In this document: piece by piece, positions 15,345 to 25,015 of the stretch | Numbering within the stretch: position 1 is the first letter of the stretch | How the letters are laid out: every line of letters starts with the position of its first letter | Assembly: GCA_963925495.1 (NCBI GenBank) | Contig: CAWUST010000001.1 | Coordinates: 1-64,000, forward strand | DNA from: UBA2108 sp963925495 | GTDB taxonomy: Bacteria; Bacteroidota; Bacteroidia; Flavobacteriales_G; Salibacteraceae | Reading direction: 5' to 3' | Length of the DNA stretch: 64,000 bases | The notes under the pieces: model-generated | The model's input: the letters and a program-made list of their open reading frames with translations, nothing else | What the model was told of the DNA's origin: nothing | The model's database searches: none | Made by a program: the position numbers and the translations under genes

Positions 15345-16118
15345 ATGGCGAGAACTAATTATCAAGAATTACTTGAAGCGGGTGTGCATTTTGGTCACCT
15401 AAAAAGAAAGTGGAACCCAAAAATGGCTCCTTACATTTTTATGGAGCGCAATGAAAGTCATGTAATTGATTTGCATAAAACTATTGTGAAGTTGGATGAA
15501 GCTTGTAATGCGTTGAAGCAAATTTCAGCCTCAGGTAAAAAAATTCTTTTTGTAGCTACTAAAAAACAAGCGAGAGAAGTAATTTCAACTTCTGCAAAAT
15601 CAGTAGATATGCCTTATATTACTGAGCGTTGGACTGGTGGTATGCTTACTAATTTTGTAACTATTAGAAAAGCAATTAGAAAAATGGGCAATATTGAAAA
15701 AATATTGGCTGATCCGGATGCAACAGGAGTTAACAAAAAAGAAAGATTGCAATTAGATAGAACAAGAGAAAAGTTGGACAAAAATTTAGGTTCTATTGCA
15801 GACTTAAATCGTTTGCCTGCTGCTTTGTTTATTGTTGATACTAAAAAAGAACATATTGCAGTTCAAGAAGCAAGAAAACTGAATATTCCAACTTTTGCCA
15901 TTGTCGATACTAATTCAGATCCAGATTTAATTGATTTTCCTATTCCTGCAAATGATGATGCAGCAAAATCTATTGGAAAAATCTTAGGTATAGTTACCGC
16001 AAGTATTTCTGAAGGACTTACCGAAAGACAAGCTGTTAAGGAAAAAAGAAAAGCTGAAACTGATGCTAAGGCTACAAAAGAAGTATCTAAGCCTGCAGAA
16101 GAAACTGCTGAAGCATAA
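15345..16118 (+). CDS. rpsB: 30S ribosomal protein S2
   Basis: A small-subunit protein required for late assembly and for S1 docking. The 257-residue protein begins at an ATG with 'YQELLEAGVHFGHLKRKWNPKMAPYIF' split across residues 5-31 and shows 'FVATKKQAREV', 'ERWTGGMLTNF' and 'AIVDTNSDPDLIDFPIPAND'. The Lys/Glu/Ala-rich C-terminal 30 residues are a lineage extension. A small hairpin (CTTGG-CAGAAA-CCAAG, 15309-15324) in the leader could take part in S2 autoregulation; that is speculation. The gene is 25 bp upstream of tsf. Confidence 0.98.
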   Translation: MARTNYQELLEAGVHFGHLKRKWNPKMAPYIFMERNESHVIDLHKTIVKLDEACNALKQISASGKKILFVATKKQAREVISTSAKSVDMPYITERWTGGMLTNFVTIRKAIRKMGNIEKILADPDATGVNKKERLQLDRTREKLDKNLGSIADLNRLPAALFIVDTKKEHIAVQEARKLNIPTFAIVDTNSDPDLIDFPIPANDDAAKSIGKILGIVTASISEGLTERQAVKEKRKAETDAKATKEVSKPAEETAEA

Positions 16119-16143
16119 CAATAACATTTAATAATATTTTATT

Positions 16144-16962
16144 ATGGCTATTACAGCTAAAGAAGTTAATACACTTCGTAAACAAACCGGACTAGGTCTA
16201 ATGGATTGTAAAAATGCCCTTGTCGAAGCAGAAGGGGATTTTGATAAAGCAATTGATTTATTGAGAAAAAAAGGTCAAAAAATTGCCGCTAAACGTGGTG
16301 ATAATGACGCTAAAGAAGGTTACGTAATTGCAAAAGTTTCGGAAGATGGTAAAAATGGAATCAATATCGTATTGAATTGCGAAACTGATTTTGTTGCTAA
16401 AAATGATGGTTTTGCTGATTTTGTAAATTCTATTGCTGATTTGGCTCTTGCTGAAAAACCAGCTACAAAAGAAGAATTAGCTTCTTTGAAATTGGATGGA
16501 GGGTCAGTTGCTGATGCACTTGAATCTCAAATGGGGAAAATCGGAGAAAAATTAGAAATTTCTGATTTTGGATTTATTTCTGCAGAATGCGTTGTAGCAT
16601 ACAATCACCCGGGTAACAGAACAGCTTCAATTATTGGTTTGTCAAAAGTCAATTCGGAGTTAGGTAGAGATTTAGCAATGCAAATTGCTGCAATGTCTCC
16701 AGTAGCCGTTGATGAAAACGGTGTCTCTGAAGAAATAAAGCAAAAAGAATTGGAAATTGGAAAAGAGCTTGCTATTAATGAAGGAAAACCAGCTGAAATG
16801 GCAGATAAAATTGCTTTTGGTCGATTAAAAAAATTCATGAAAGAGCGTACTCTTATGAACCAAGATTTCATTAAAGAGAATAAAACTTCGGTTAAACAAT
16901 ACATAGAAAAGAACGATAATGGTTTAACTGTTAGCGCTTTTAAACTTATTACATTGGCATAA
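16144..16962 (+). CDS. tsf: Elongation factor Ts
   Basis: The guanine-nucleotide exchange factor of EF-Tu. The 272-residue protein has the N-terminal UBA-like domain (VNTLRKQTGLGLMDCKNALVE), the core 'LNCETDFVAKNDGF' exchange motif, and the subdomain ending near 'KENKTSVKQYIEK'. It follows rpsB by 25 bp and ends in a strong terminator, closing the rpsB-tsf unit. Confidence 0.98.
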   Translation: MAITAKEVNTLRKQTGLGLMDCKNALVEAEGDFDKAIDLLRKKGQKIAAKRGDNDAKEGYVIAKVSEDGKNGINIVLNCETDFVAKNDGFADFVNSIADLALAEKPATKEELASLKLDGGSVADALESQMGKIGEKLEISDFGFISAECVVAYNHPGNRTASIIGLSKVNSELGRDLAMQIAAMSPVAVDENGVSEEIKQKELEIGKELAINEGKPAEMADKIAFGRLKKFMKERTLMNQDFIKENKTSVKQYIEKNDNGLTVSAFKLITLA

Positions 16963-16983
16963 TCTATTGTTACATAAAACTTT

Positions 16984-17022
16984 AAAAAAGAGAGAATTAA
17001 TTATTAGTTCTCTCTTTTTTTT
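16984..17022 (+). terminator. Rho-independent terminator after tsf
   Basis: AAAGAGAGAA / TTCTCTCTTT form a 10-bp stem with an 11-nt loop, ending in a T8 tract and located 22 bp after the tsf stop. Confidence 0.9.
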
Positions 17023-17051
17023 GTCCTAAATTTCACCCTCAAAAGAACAGC

Positions 17052-17756
17052 ATGAATTACAAAAGAATTCTATTGAAATTGAGTGGCGAAGCTTTAATGG
17101 GAAACAAAGATTTTGGGATAGATCATAGTCGTCTGCATACCTATGCTTCTCAAATTAAAGAAGTAACAGAATCTGGGGTTGAAGTAGCTATTGTAATAGG
17201 AGGAGGAAACATTTTTAGAGGTGTACAATCCGATAATGGAGCTATTGATCGAGTACAGGGGGACTATATGGGTATGTTGGCAACCATGATAAATTCTATG
17301 GCACTGCAGTCCGCTTTAGATGGTGTGGGGCTTTATACAAGACTTCTTTCGGCAATTAAAATGGAGCAAATAGCAGAACCATTTATTAGAAGAAGGGCCA
17401 TCAGGCATTTGGAAAAAGGTAGGGTAGTTATTTTTGGTGCTGGTACAGGAAACCCATATTTTACAACAGATACTGCAGCTTCACTCAGAGCTATTGAAAT
17501 AAATGCTGATGTTATCTTAAAAGGAACTCGAGTGGATGGGATTTATACTTCTGATCCTGAAAAAAATCCTGAGGCAGAGCGTTACTCTAATATTAGCTTT
17601 AAAGAAGTGATGGACAAAGGGCTGAATGTTATGGATATGACGGCATTTACGCTTTGTCATGAAAATAAATTACCAATTATTGTTTTCGACATGAACAAAC
17701 CGGGAAATTTAATGGATGTTATTAAAGGAGAAGAGATTGGAACTTTAGTTAATTGA
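17052..17756 (+). CDS. pyrH: Uridylate kinase
   Basis: Phosphorylates UMP to UDP, an essential pyrimidine step regulated by GTP and UTP in this hexameric amino-acid-kinase-fold family. The 234-residue protein starts 'MNYKRILLKLSGEALMG' and shows 'VAIVIGGGNIFRG', 'DYMGMLATMINSMALQ', 'GAGTGNPYFTTDTAASLRA' and 'GTRVDGIYTSDPEKNPEA', all family signatures. It is paired with frr 6 bp downstream, a widely conserved order. Confidence 0.98.
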   Translation: MNYKRILLKLSGEALMGNKDFGIDHSRLHTYASQIKEVTESGVEVAIVIGGGNIFRGVQSDNGAIDRVQGDYMGMLATMINSMALQSALDGVGLYTRLLSAIKMEQIAEPFIRRRAIRHLEKGRVVIFGAGTGNPYFTTDTAASLRAIEINADVILKGTRVDGIYTSDPEKNPEAERYSNISFKEVMDKGLNVMDMTAFTLCHENKLPIIVFDMNKPGNLMDVIKGEEIGTLVN

Positions 17757-17762
17757 AATATA

Positions 17763-18326
17763 ATGGACGAAGAACTAAATATGATTTATGATATGGCTAA
17801 AGATTCGATGAATCATTCCATAGATCATTTGAAAAAGGGCCTGTTTAAAATTAGAGCGGGAAAGGCTTCACCTTCCATGTTGGACGGTGTTATGGTGGAT
17901 TATTATGATTCTATGACTCCCTTGGGTCAAGTTGCTAATGTGAATACTCCTGATGCTAGAATGATATATATTCAGCCTTGGGAAAAGAGTATGTTAGACC
18001 CCATAGAAAAAGCCATTATTAATTCTAATTTGGGTTTTAATCCACAAAATAATGGGGAGTTAATTATAATTAATATTCCGCCTTTAACCGAAGAAAGAAG
18101 AAGGGAGTTGGTCAAGAAATCGAAGATTGAGGGAGAAGATGCAAAAGTTTCTATTCGAAACGTACGTAAAGAATCGAATGACGAAATAAAAAGGCTAAAA
18201 AATGACGGCCTTCCAGAAGACATGGCAAAAGATGGGGAAGAAGAAATTCAGAAATACACAAATACTTTTACCACCAAAATTGAGGAATTAATTTCTGAAA
18301 AGGAAAAAGATATTATGACTGTATAA
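17763..18326 (+). CDS. frr: Ribosome recycling factor
   Basis: Together with EF-G this splits post-termination ribosomes. At 187 residues it has the normal length, with the family pattern 'IRAGKASPSMLDGVMVDYY', 'NVNTPDARMIYIQPWEKSML', 'NIPPLTEERRRELVKKSK' and the C-terminal helices. It is the last gene of pyrH-frr. The 160 bp to aspS hold no gene; both genes converge there and no clear terminator is visible. Confidence 0.98.
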   Translation: MDEELNMIYDMAKDSMNHSIDHLKKGLFKIRAGKASPSMLDGVMVDYYDSMTPLGQVANVNTPDARMIYIQPWEKSMLDPIEKAIINSNLGFNPQNNGELIIINIPPLTEERRRELVKKSKIEGEDAKVSIRNVRKESNDEIKRLKNDGLPEDMAKDGEEEIQKYTNTFTTKIEELISEKEKDIMTV

Positions 18327-18485
18327 TAAGAGGTCAATAAAAGTGGAGATCAAGCTTCTATAATTTCTCAGATTTTTTGACTTTACAATATTATTTAAAT
18401 GCGCGTTATTAATAAAGGGTATAACAGCCCACTTTTCATTCTCATAAATAAGTTATAATTCGTCCCCAAAATAATAAAAAGTAGG

Positions 18486-20240
18486 CTATATTTTTTTGCT
18501 TTCTATTTTAAGCCCAAGTTCTTTTAGTTGACCTTCTGCAATAGGCGAAGGAGATTGAATCATTACATCTCTACCTGAATTATTTTTTGGAAATGCAATG
18601 TAATCGCGAATGGAATCGGTGCCACCAAACATGGCGCAAATTCGATCAAAGCCAAATGCAATTCCACCATGAGGTGGAGCTCCATATTCAAACGCATTCA
18701 TCAAAAACCCAAATTGAGCCTCGGCTTCTTCTTTTGTAAAGCCAAGCAAATCAAACATTTTTGATTGTAAAGTTTTGTCAAAAATTCGAATTGAACCACC
18801 ACCTAACTCTACTCCATTAACTACCATATCGTAGGCATTGGCCCTTACTTCGCCTGGTGCAGTTTCCATTTTGTGCTCATCTTCTTTTAAGGGAGATGTA
18901 AATGGGTGATGCATAGCATGGTATCGCCCGCTTTCTTCATCAAACTCTAACAATGGAAAATCCACAACCCATATTGGTGAATACGATTGTGAGTCTCGTA
19001 AACCAAGTCTCGAGCCCATTTCTAAACGAAGGTGACTCAGTTGAGTCTGTGTTTTAGCCTTGTCACCAGATAATACTAATATTAAGTCACCTGGGTTTGC
19101 GTTCAATAAAGTAGCCCATTCAGAAAGTTGATTTTGGTTAAAAAACTTATCAATTGAGGACTTAAAACTTCCATCTTCATTATACTTAATATAAACCAAC
19201 CCTCTTGCGCCAATTTGAGGGCGTTTTACCCATTCGGTTAATTTGTCTAAATCTTTTCGCGAGTATCCAGCAGCTCCAGTAGCACAAATTCCACCAACCC
19301 ATTCGGCATCGTCAAATACTTTGAACCCTTTGTTTTGAGCTAAATTATTAAGTGCATTAAACTTCATTTCGAAACGAGTGTCCGGCTTATCTGATCCATA
19401 AAACTCGATAGCATCGGCATAGGTCATTCTCGGGAATTTGGGTAACTCAACGCCTTTTAATTCTTTGAATAAATGTTTTACCAAGCTTTCAAAATTTGTC
19501 AGAATATCTTCTCGATCCACAAACGTCATTTCGCAATCTATTTGCGTAAACTCGGGCTGCCTGTCGGCACGTAGATCTTCATCTCTAAAACACCTTACTA
19601 TTTGAAAGTACCTATCGTAGCCGGCCACCATTAAAAGTTGCTTGAAGGTTTGAGGGCTTTGAGGCAATGCGTAAAATTCACCTGGATGTATTCTACTTGG
19701 CACTAAAAAATCACGAGCTCCTTCTGGTGTAGATTTTAATAATACAGGAGTTTCTACTTCAATAAAATCTAAATTATCTAGGTATTTTCTAGTTTCAATA
19801 GCTAGTTTATGTCTTAGTTGTAGGTTGTTTTTAAGCGGGTTTCTTCTTAAATCTAAATAACGGTATTGCATTCTTAATTCTTCTCCCCCATCGGTTTCAT
19901 TTTCAATAGTAAAAGGAGGCGTTTTAGAAGCATTTAAAATTGAAAATTCAATTACGGAGATTTCAATTTCGCCAGTTGGAATTTGTTTGTTTTTGCTTTC
20001 TCGTTCTATGACCTTTCCCTTGGCTTGTATTACATACTCACGCCCTAATTTTCGCGCTTCTAAACAAAGGGCTTCTTGTTGGTCCATGTTAAATGCAAGT
20101 TGCGTTATGCCATATCGGTCTCTTAAATCAACAAAAGTAAGGCCTCCTAAGTCTCTAGACCGCTGCACCCATCCAGCAAGAGTTACCTCAATACCAATGT
20201 TTTCTGTTCTCAGTTCTCCGCAATTATGACTTCTATACAT
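18486..20240 (-). CDS. aspS: Aspartate--tRNA ligase
   Basis: A class II aminoacyl-tRNA synthetase of 584 residues. The N-terminal OB fold reads 'VTLAGWVQRSRDLGGLTFVD', followed by motif 1 around 'IEVETPVLLKSTPEGARDF', motif 2 'YFQIVRCFRDEDLRADRQPE', the bacterial GAD insertion domain, and motif 3 'GIAFGFDRICAMFGG'. It charges tRNA-Asp; whether it is discriminating or not cannot be settled from the window. It is a single gene, divergent from tadA. Confidence 0.98.
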   Translation of the reverse strand: MYRSHNCGELRTENIGIEVTLAGWVQRSRDLGGLTFVDLRDRYGITQLAFNMDQQEALCLEARKLGREYVIQAKGKVIERESKNKQIPTGEIEISVIEFSILNASKTPPFTIENETDGGEELRMQYRYLDLRRNPLKNNLQLRHKLAIETRKYLDNLDFIEVETPVLLKSTPEGARDFLVPSRIHPGEFYALPQSPQTFKQLLMVAGYDRYFQIVRCFRDEDLRADRQPEFTQIDCEMTFVDREDILTNFESLVKHLFKELKGVELPKFPRMTYADAIEFYGSDKPDTRFEMKFNALNNLAQNKGFKVFDDAEWVGGICATGAAGYSRKDLDKLTEWVKRPQIGARGLVYIKYNEDGSFKSSIDKFFNQNQLSEWATLLNANPGDLILVLSGDKAKTQTQLSHLRLEMGSRLGLRDSQSYSPIWVVDFPLLEFDEESGRYHAMHHPFTSPLKEDEHKMETAPGEVRANAYDMVVNGVELGGGSIRIFDKTLQSKMFDLLGFTKEEAEAQFGFLMNAFEYGAPPHGGIAFGFDRICAMFGGTDSIRDYIAFPKNNSGRDVMIQSPSPIAEGQLKELGLKIESKKI

Positions 20241-20340
20241 CTGTGTTTTTTTGTGATTGCGAAATTAGGGTTTTGCCTAGGATGATAGGACTATGAATTA
20301 GGCTTATTTTTACTGAAAACGCTCTATTGTTTAATAGATG

Positions 20341-20348
20341 TACTTTTG
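20341..20348 (+). promoter_or_regulatory. -7 box of tadA
   Basis: TACTTTTG matches TAnnTTTG and ends 15 bp before the ATG at 20364, giving a very short leader. Confidence 0.5.
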
Positions 20349-20363
20349 AGTTTTTAGAAGATT

Positions 20364-20810
20364 ATGAAAGATATTTTTAACGACGAATACTTTATGAAAC
20401 AAGCTTTTGTTGAGGCGAAAAAGGCTTTTGAAGCAGATGAAGTTCCAATAGGCGCCGTCATAGTTTGCGAAAATAAAATAATAGCGCGAGGACACAATCT
20501 AACCGAACGTTTAAACGATGTAACCGCACATGCCGAAATGCAAGCAATAACTTCTGCTACTGATTTTTTAGGTGGGAAATACCTAGTTCAGTGTACTTTA
20601 TATGTCACTTTAGAGCCGTGCGTTATGTGTGCCGGTGCAACCATGTTGGCTCATTTAGGAAAAATAGTTTATGGCGCTGGTGACAATAAAAAAGGGTACG
20701 CTAGATTAAAAGACAATGTGCTGCATAAAAATACCAAAGTTGAATTTGGAATTATGGGGGAAGAATGTTCCGAACTATTGAAGTCCTTTTTTCAAGAAAA
20801 AAGAATTTGA
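20364..20810 (+). CDS. tadA: tRNA-specific adenosine deaminase
   Basis: Deaminates A34 of tRNA-Arg(ACG) to inosine. The 148-residue cytidine-deaminase-fold protein has the zinc and catalytic residues in HAE (His56, Glu58) and PCVMC (Cys86, Cys89), plus 'DEVPIGAVIV' and 'GAGDNKKGYARL'. These match the TadA subgroup; a broader nucleoside deaminase role is the alternative. It is monocistronic, with a -7 box just upstream. Confidence 0.92.
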   Translation: MKDIFNDEYFMKQAFVEAKKAFEADEVPIGAVIVCENKIIARGHNLTERLNDVTAHAEMQAITSATDFLGGKYLVQCTLYVTLEPCVMCAGATMLAHLGKIVYGAGDNKKGYARLKDNVLHKNTKVEFGIMGEECSELLKSFFQEKRI

Positions 20811-20986
20811 TGGATAAGTGTTTAATAAAAGTTGAAGGTTAGTTAACTGGTAACCTGATGGTTACGATAATTGATTGTGTTGAAAATCAATAGTACTCTG
20901 AAAGGGACAAAAGGTTGCCTCACTTTTTGTGAATGTCGGGAATATTTTTGTGAACGACACTTTAATGCCTTTTAAACGGTAAGTTT

Positions 20987-21742
20987 TTAAATAAAATTTA
21001 AACGTTGGCTCAACCTCTCCATAATAGCAGGTCTGCTTGATGCTCCTATTTCGACTCTATCGTTATTTTTTAAAACTAAGTAACCACCATCGTTTTTATG
21101 AAGTTCTTTTACTTTGTCGAGATTAACTATATGAGAACGATGTACACGTAAAAAACAATCTTGTTTCAAAGCATTTTGAATGCTCTTTAAGTTTTTTGAA
21201 ACCATGATTTCACCTTCAGTTTCCGTATAAATTACAGAATAGCTTCCTTCTGCCCTTATATGAATTATATTTTCTGGATCTAAAAATTGGTGACCATACA
21301 AGGTAGGGATGGCAAGTTTTGCATTTTCTTCTAAAGTTACTTTTCTTAGTACCTCTTTAACGCTTTTGGGTTCGTGCAATTTTTTAGTCACCTTATTTAC
21401 AGCGTCAACTAAATCGTCGATATCTACTGGTTTTAAAATGTAATCAATAGCTTGGCTTTTAATTGCTTGAACAGCATAATGGTCGTACGCAGTAATAAAA
21501 ACTACATGAAATTCCCGGTCTTGTAAACGAGACAATAAATCAAAACCACTTCCCATTGGCATTTCTATGTCTAGAAAAACCAATTGAGGGTTATTTTCTT
21601 CAATAATTGCAACTCCACCATCAATGTCATTGGCAGTTCCTAAAACCTCTAATGAAGGACAGTAGCTTTCAATAAACTTACTTAGAATTTTAATAGCATT
21701 TGGCTCATCGTCAATTATTACGCAAGAAATTTGATTACTCAT
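20987..21742 (-). CDS. LytTR-family response regulator
   Basis: A two-component transcriptional regulator of 251 residues. The N-terminal receiver domain has the acidic pair Asp11/Asp12, phosphoacceptor Asp58 (VFLDIEMPMGSG) and the conserved 'FITAYDHYAVQAI ... DYILKPV'. The C-terminal LytTR DNA-binding domain spans roughly residues 145-250 (IHIRAEGSYSVIYTE, FLRVHRSHIVNLDKV). It lies 60 bp downstream of the propeller histidine kinase and is certainly its partner. Target genes are not evident. Confidence 0.95.
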   Translation of the reverse strand: MSNQISCVIIDDEPNAIKILSKFIESYCPSLEVLGTANDIDGGVAIIEENNPQLVFLDIEMPMGSGFDLLSRLQDREFHVVFITAYDHYAVQAIKSQAIDYILKPVDIDDLVDAVNKVTKKLHEPKSVKEVLRKVTLEENAKLAIPTLYGHQFLDPENIIHIRAEGSYSVIYTETEGEIMVSKNLKSIQNALKQDCFLRVHRSHIVNLDKVKELHKNDGGYLVLKNNDRVEIGASSRPAIMERLSQRLNFI

Positions 21743-21802
21743 GTTGTCCTTTTTAAATTCATTTCAAAGTAATATTAAAAAGGTCTTGCTTAGGGGCGGT
21801 TT

Positions 21803-24616
21803 TTATCTGCAGGGTAGCATTAATTTAATTTCGGTGCCTTTCGGTTTGCCTTCTTCATTTTTGAGGTCATGAATCTCTAAATTGAATTTATTACCCATTA
21901 GGCTTTCAAAAACTTGCAATCTTTCTTTGGTAATTCTTAAACCATGAGATTTATGTTTTTTACCCAATTTGTTTTTATGAAATTCTCTTCCAACCCCATC
22001 ATCAGTAATAGTAGCTAAAATACTATGCTGATCTATGCGGTCTAGTTTCATAGATACTTTTCCTTTTGTGGTTTTCGGTAAAATACCATGTAAAATGGCG
22101 TTTTCTAAAAATGGCTGCAACAACATGGAAGGTACTTTGGTTGATTCTAACTCTAAATTGGATGATTTATTTATTTCAAAAGTAAACTTATCGCCAAATC
22201 GTAATTGCTCCAACTCCATATAGAGTTCAAGAGAGTCTAATACGTCTCTTAAGGGCACAAAAGTTTCGTTGGAGTTGTTTAATATCAATCGCATCAAACG
22301 AGCAAATTTTGTTAAGTATTTATTACTCATCCTAAGATCATTATCTATCAAGAATGTTTGAATTGAATTTAATGAATTAAAAATAAAATGCGGATTCATT
22401 TGAGAGCTTAGTGCTTTTATTTTAAGCACATTCAACTCGTTTTGGATACGTTCTTCTTTTGCTGATTGTACGTAACGCCATTGAAAAAAAACCCAGATTA
22501 AAGCTCCCAATATCATCAAAGATAATGCTATAAACCACCACTGCAAATAATAAGGCGTTGAAACCTTTAGGAGTAATGTTTCATTTATTGGTCCCCATTT
22601 CCCCCTTTCATTTTGTGCGGAACAAATGAATTTCCATTCCCCAGGTGGTAAGGAAGCATAAGTAACCCTAGGTTGATTCGTATAAGACCAATTTTTTTCA
22701 CTTGACAGACGATATCTGTATTTTATTGGATTCGCTATTCGAAAATCAGTTGCTTTGAGAAAAAGAGAAATACCATTTTTTTTATATGGCAATTTTAGAG
22801 TTTCACTTTTATAATCAAGTTTCGTGTTCCCAAGTTTTACCTCTACTATTTCTACATTTAGCAAACGAGTTTCGTTCTCAAAGTAGTTTTTATTTAATAG
22901 TACAAGGCCCTTTTTGGTGCCAAATACAACTTGATTTTGGTTAGCCCAAATTACATTTACCTCAGCAGATGGAATACCATCTTTTCTATTTATGGAAACG
23001 GTATCTAGGGGAGTTATTTTTGTAATTCCACTACTAGTTGCGCACCACAGTTCGTCTCCATAAGCATACAAATCGTTTACAAAATTGCTTATCAAACCTT
23101 GCTTTTCGCTAAACATGCTTAATTTATTGCCACGTAAATAAGCTATCCCATTGCCACGTGAACCGAAAACTAAATTGCCTAAATAAAAATCTAAAACATC
23201 TACTCTTATTCCTTTAGTCGATTCAATTAATTGAATATTATTCCCATTGAATAAAAACAAGCCATTAGGAGTGCCTAACCAAATGTTTTCTAATGAATCT
23301 TCAATAATAGCATGAACGCGTTCTTTGAAATCTAAGGAAGAGGAATTGAAAACTTCATTTCCATTTTTGTAACCACTAAACCCATAAACTTTGCCGACCC
23401 ATTGGATTCCTGATATTTGCCCAAAAAAAGAAGACAGCCCGCTTGCCGGAAAAGTATTGTTCACTTTTTTTCTTTTTTGATCTTCTAAAAAAGTGACGTT
23501 ATTTTTCAGAATAAGAACCTCATGAAGATTAGAAGATGATGAGCCAATGAATTTCGGTTGCCCATAATAATCAGATGTATATAAATTGTTTCTCGAATCT
23601 GAAAATGCAAGTTTATTTTCATTTCCAGTAAGTGTATTTATATCTGGTTCAACTATATTATTGAGCTTATTAATTACGGTAACGTATGGGTTTTTAATGA
23701 GATATAGGCCTTTGGAAGAGCTGCCGATCCAAATGGAGCCATCCATATCCTGAAAAACTTTAGTAATAGAGACATTTTCTAAAAAGTGAATTGGTGTTTT
23801 AGTTAAATCACCATTTTTAAAATACAAAACACCAGAATATGTGCTTACCCATAGACTTCCGTCTCGATCAATTAGAGAAGAACCCGAGTGAGTGGCCTCT
23901 AAAAAATATGATTGGACTTTATCTTTGGTTACAATTTGGTTGTCGGTAACTGCATAAGCCCTTCCGTTTCTAGAACAAACAGATTGAATGGTTCCTCTGC
24001 TTGCATCAAAAACTGAATTCGACTTTTCAGTTGAGGTTTCAATTTCCAAAATAGAAGGATTGCCTGGACAGGCATACCCTCCAAAGATGGAGTATTCTTC
24101 AATAAAGTAAAACCCTCTTGGCTTTTCTATTTTGCTTATTTCGCCATCAATATTAATTATTAGTGCATAACTCTTGTCAAAACAAGGTTGCGAAATGCCG
24201 AGAATTAAATCACCGCGCTTACTTGCCGCAAATGATCGAATAAAATCTTCTCCTATTGATTTATTTATGGTATCGCTCCTTTTAGAAACAAATGCAGAAT
24301 CGTCTTTAAAAAGAGAAAATGTTCGGTTTTGTCCTAAACACCATATTTCGCCAGAAGCAGATACAAATAATTTGGATATTGAATTATCAGCGAGTCCGTG
24401 AACTTTGGAATAAGTTTTAAATGAAGAACCATCGTATGTAGTTAGGCCCAAGTCTGTGGCTATGTACAAGGTGCCATTCGAATCTTGAGCAATGTCATAA
24501 ACCTGTGAACTAGGCATTCCGTGTTCTACCCTAAAGTTTTTAAGATGAAAAGTTTGTGCATTGGTAATGTCAATGAAAAAAGCGCTAACAAATAGTATGG
24601 TAATTAATATCCTCAC
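21803..24616 (-). CDS. Propeller-type LytS/YpdA-like sensor histidine kinase
   Basis: A membrane sensor of 937 residues with a signal peptide (ending near TNAQ), then a large periplasmic region of two-component-regulator propeller repeats (for example DIAQDSNGTLYIATDLGLTT, and VFQDMDGSIWIGSSSKGLYL), and a Y_Y_Y-type domain (ISLFLKATDFRIANPIKYRY). One transmembrane helix near residue 700 (WWFIALSLMILGALIWVFF) leads to a His_kinase domain with the phospho-His in 'SQMNPHFIFNSLNSIQ', then an ATPase domain (LLQPFLENAILHG, TDDGVGRE). Its start overlaps the stop of the small upstream gene (ATGA). The ligand is unknown. Confidence 0.93.
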   Translation of the reverse strand: MRILITILFVSAFFIDITNAQTFHLKNFRVEHGMPSSQVYDIAQDSNGTLYIATDLGLTTYDGSSFKTYSKVHGLADNSISKLFVSASGEIWCLGQNRTFSLFKDDSAFVSKRSDTINKSIGEDFIRSFAASKRGDLILGISQPCFDKSYALIINIDGEISKIEKPRGFYFIEEYSIFGGYACPGNPSILEIETSTEKSNSVFDASRGTIQSVCSRNGRAYAVTDNQIVTKDKVQSYFLEATHSGSSLIDRDGSLWVSTYSGVLYFKNGDLTKTPIHFLENVSITKVFQDMDGSIWIGSSSKGLYLIKNPYVTVINKLNNIVEPDINTLTGNENKLAFSDSRNNLYTSDYYGQPKFIGSSSSNLHEVLILKNNVTFLEDQKRKKVNNTFPASGLSSFFGQISGIQWVGKVYGFSGYKNGNEVFNSSSLDFKERVHAIIEDSLENIWLGTPNGLFLFNGNNIQLIESTKGIRVDVLDFYLGNLVFGSRGNGIAYLRGNKLSMFSEKQGLISNFVNDLYAYGDELWCATSSGITKITPLDTVSINRKDGIPSAEVNVIWANQNQVVFGTKKGLVLLNKNYFENETRLLNVEIVEVKLGNTKLDYKSETLKLPYKKNGISLFLKATDFRIANPIKYRYRLSSEKNWSYTNQPRVTYASLPPGEWKFICSAQNERGKWGPINETLLLKVSTPYYLQWWFIALSLMILGALIWVFFQWRYVQSAKEERIQNELNVLKIKALSSQMNPHFIFNSLNSIQTFLIDNDLRMSNKYLTKFARLMRLILNNSNETFVPLRDVLDSLELYMELEQLRFGDKFTFEINKSSNLELESTKVPSMLLQPFLENAILHGILPKTTKGKVSMKLDRIDQHSILATITDDGVGREFHKNKLGKKHKSHGLRITKERLQVFESLMGNKFNLEIHDLKNEEGKPKGTEIKLMLPCR

Positions 24617-24978
24617 TTATCTATCGTCGATTTGAAAAGTAATCGAGTTGCTACTTTTTGTAATTCTCGTTCAATAATAAGGTGTGTGTAGATCTCAAAC
24701 TCATCCATTTCGATGTTTTCGCGAAAAGCATCGGTCAGTTTTTTTTCGCTTACGTCAATTTTATACAGCAATTGTTTAAATGAAAAAAGTGCCCTGCTTG
24801 CGGTTTCTTTTATTCTTGGAAAAGTTTGATCATAAAGCTCTTGGTAGGCCTCGTTCGGGTTTCCACTTAATTTTAATGGAATATCAACATTCAAGTCTTT
24901 TTCAATTTGGCGCACCACATCTTTAATAACGTCTATTCGTGTTTTGTAAATGTTAATATCGGGTAAGTTAAAAGACAT
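24613..24978 (-). CDS. Small helical protein of unknown function, first in the sensor operon
   Basis: A 121-residue soluble protein without signal peptide or membrane segment, rich in charged heptad-like helices (VIKDVVRQIEKDLNVDIPLK, SFKQLLYKIDVSEKKLTDAF, HLIIERELQKVATRLLF). I do not recognise the family. It overlaps the histidine kinase gene by 4 bases (ATGA), so its translation is coupled to the sensor. That suggests either an accessory role in the pathway or merely a shared promoter. The start at 24978 is the only ATG giving the full frame. Confidence 0.75.
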   Translation of the reverse strand: MSFNLPDINIYKTRIDVIKDVVRQIEKDLNVDIPLKLSGNPNEAYQELYDQTFPRIKETASRALFSFKQLLYKIDVSEKKLTDAFRENIEMDEFEIYTHLIIERELQKVATRLLFKSTIDK

Positions 24979-24983
24979 CCATC

Positions 24984-24991
24984 TAATTTTG
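24984..24991 (+). promoter_or_regulatory. -7 box of the SDR39U1 epimerase gene
   Basis: TAATTTTG matches TAnnTTTG and lies 24 bp upstream of the ATG at 25016, within the divergent gap to the sensor operon. Confidence 0.5.
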
Positions 24992-25015
24992 TAAAACGAA
25001 AGTAATTAAAAGGAA

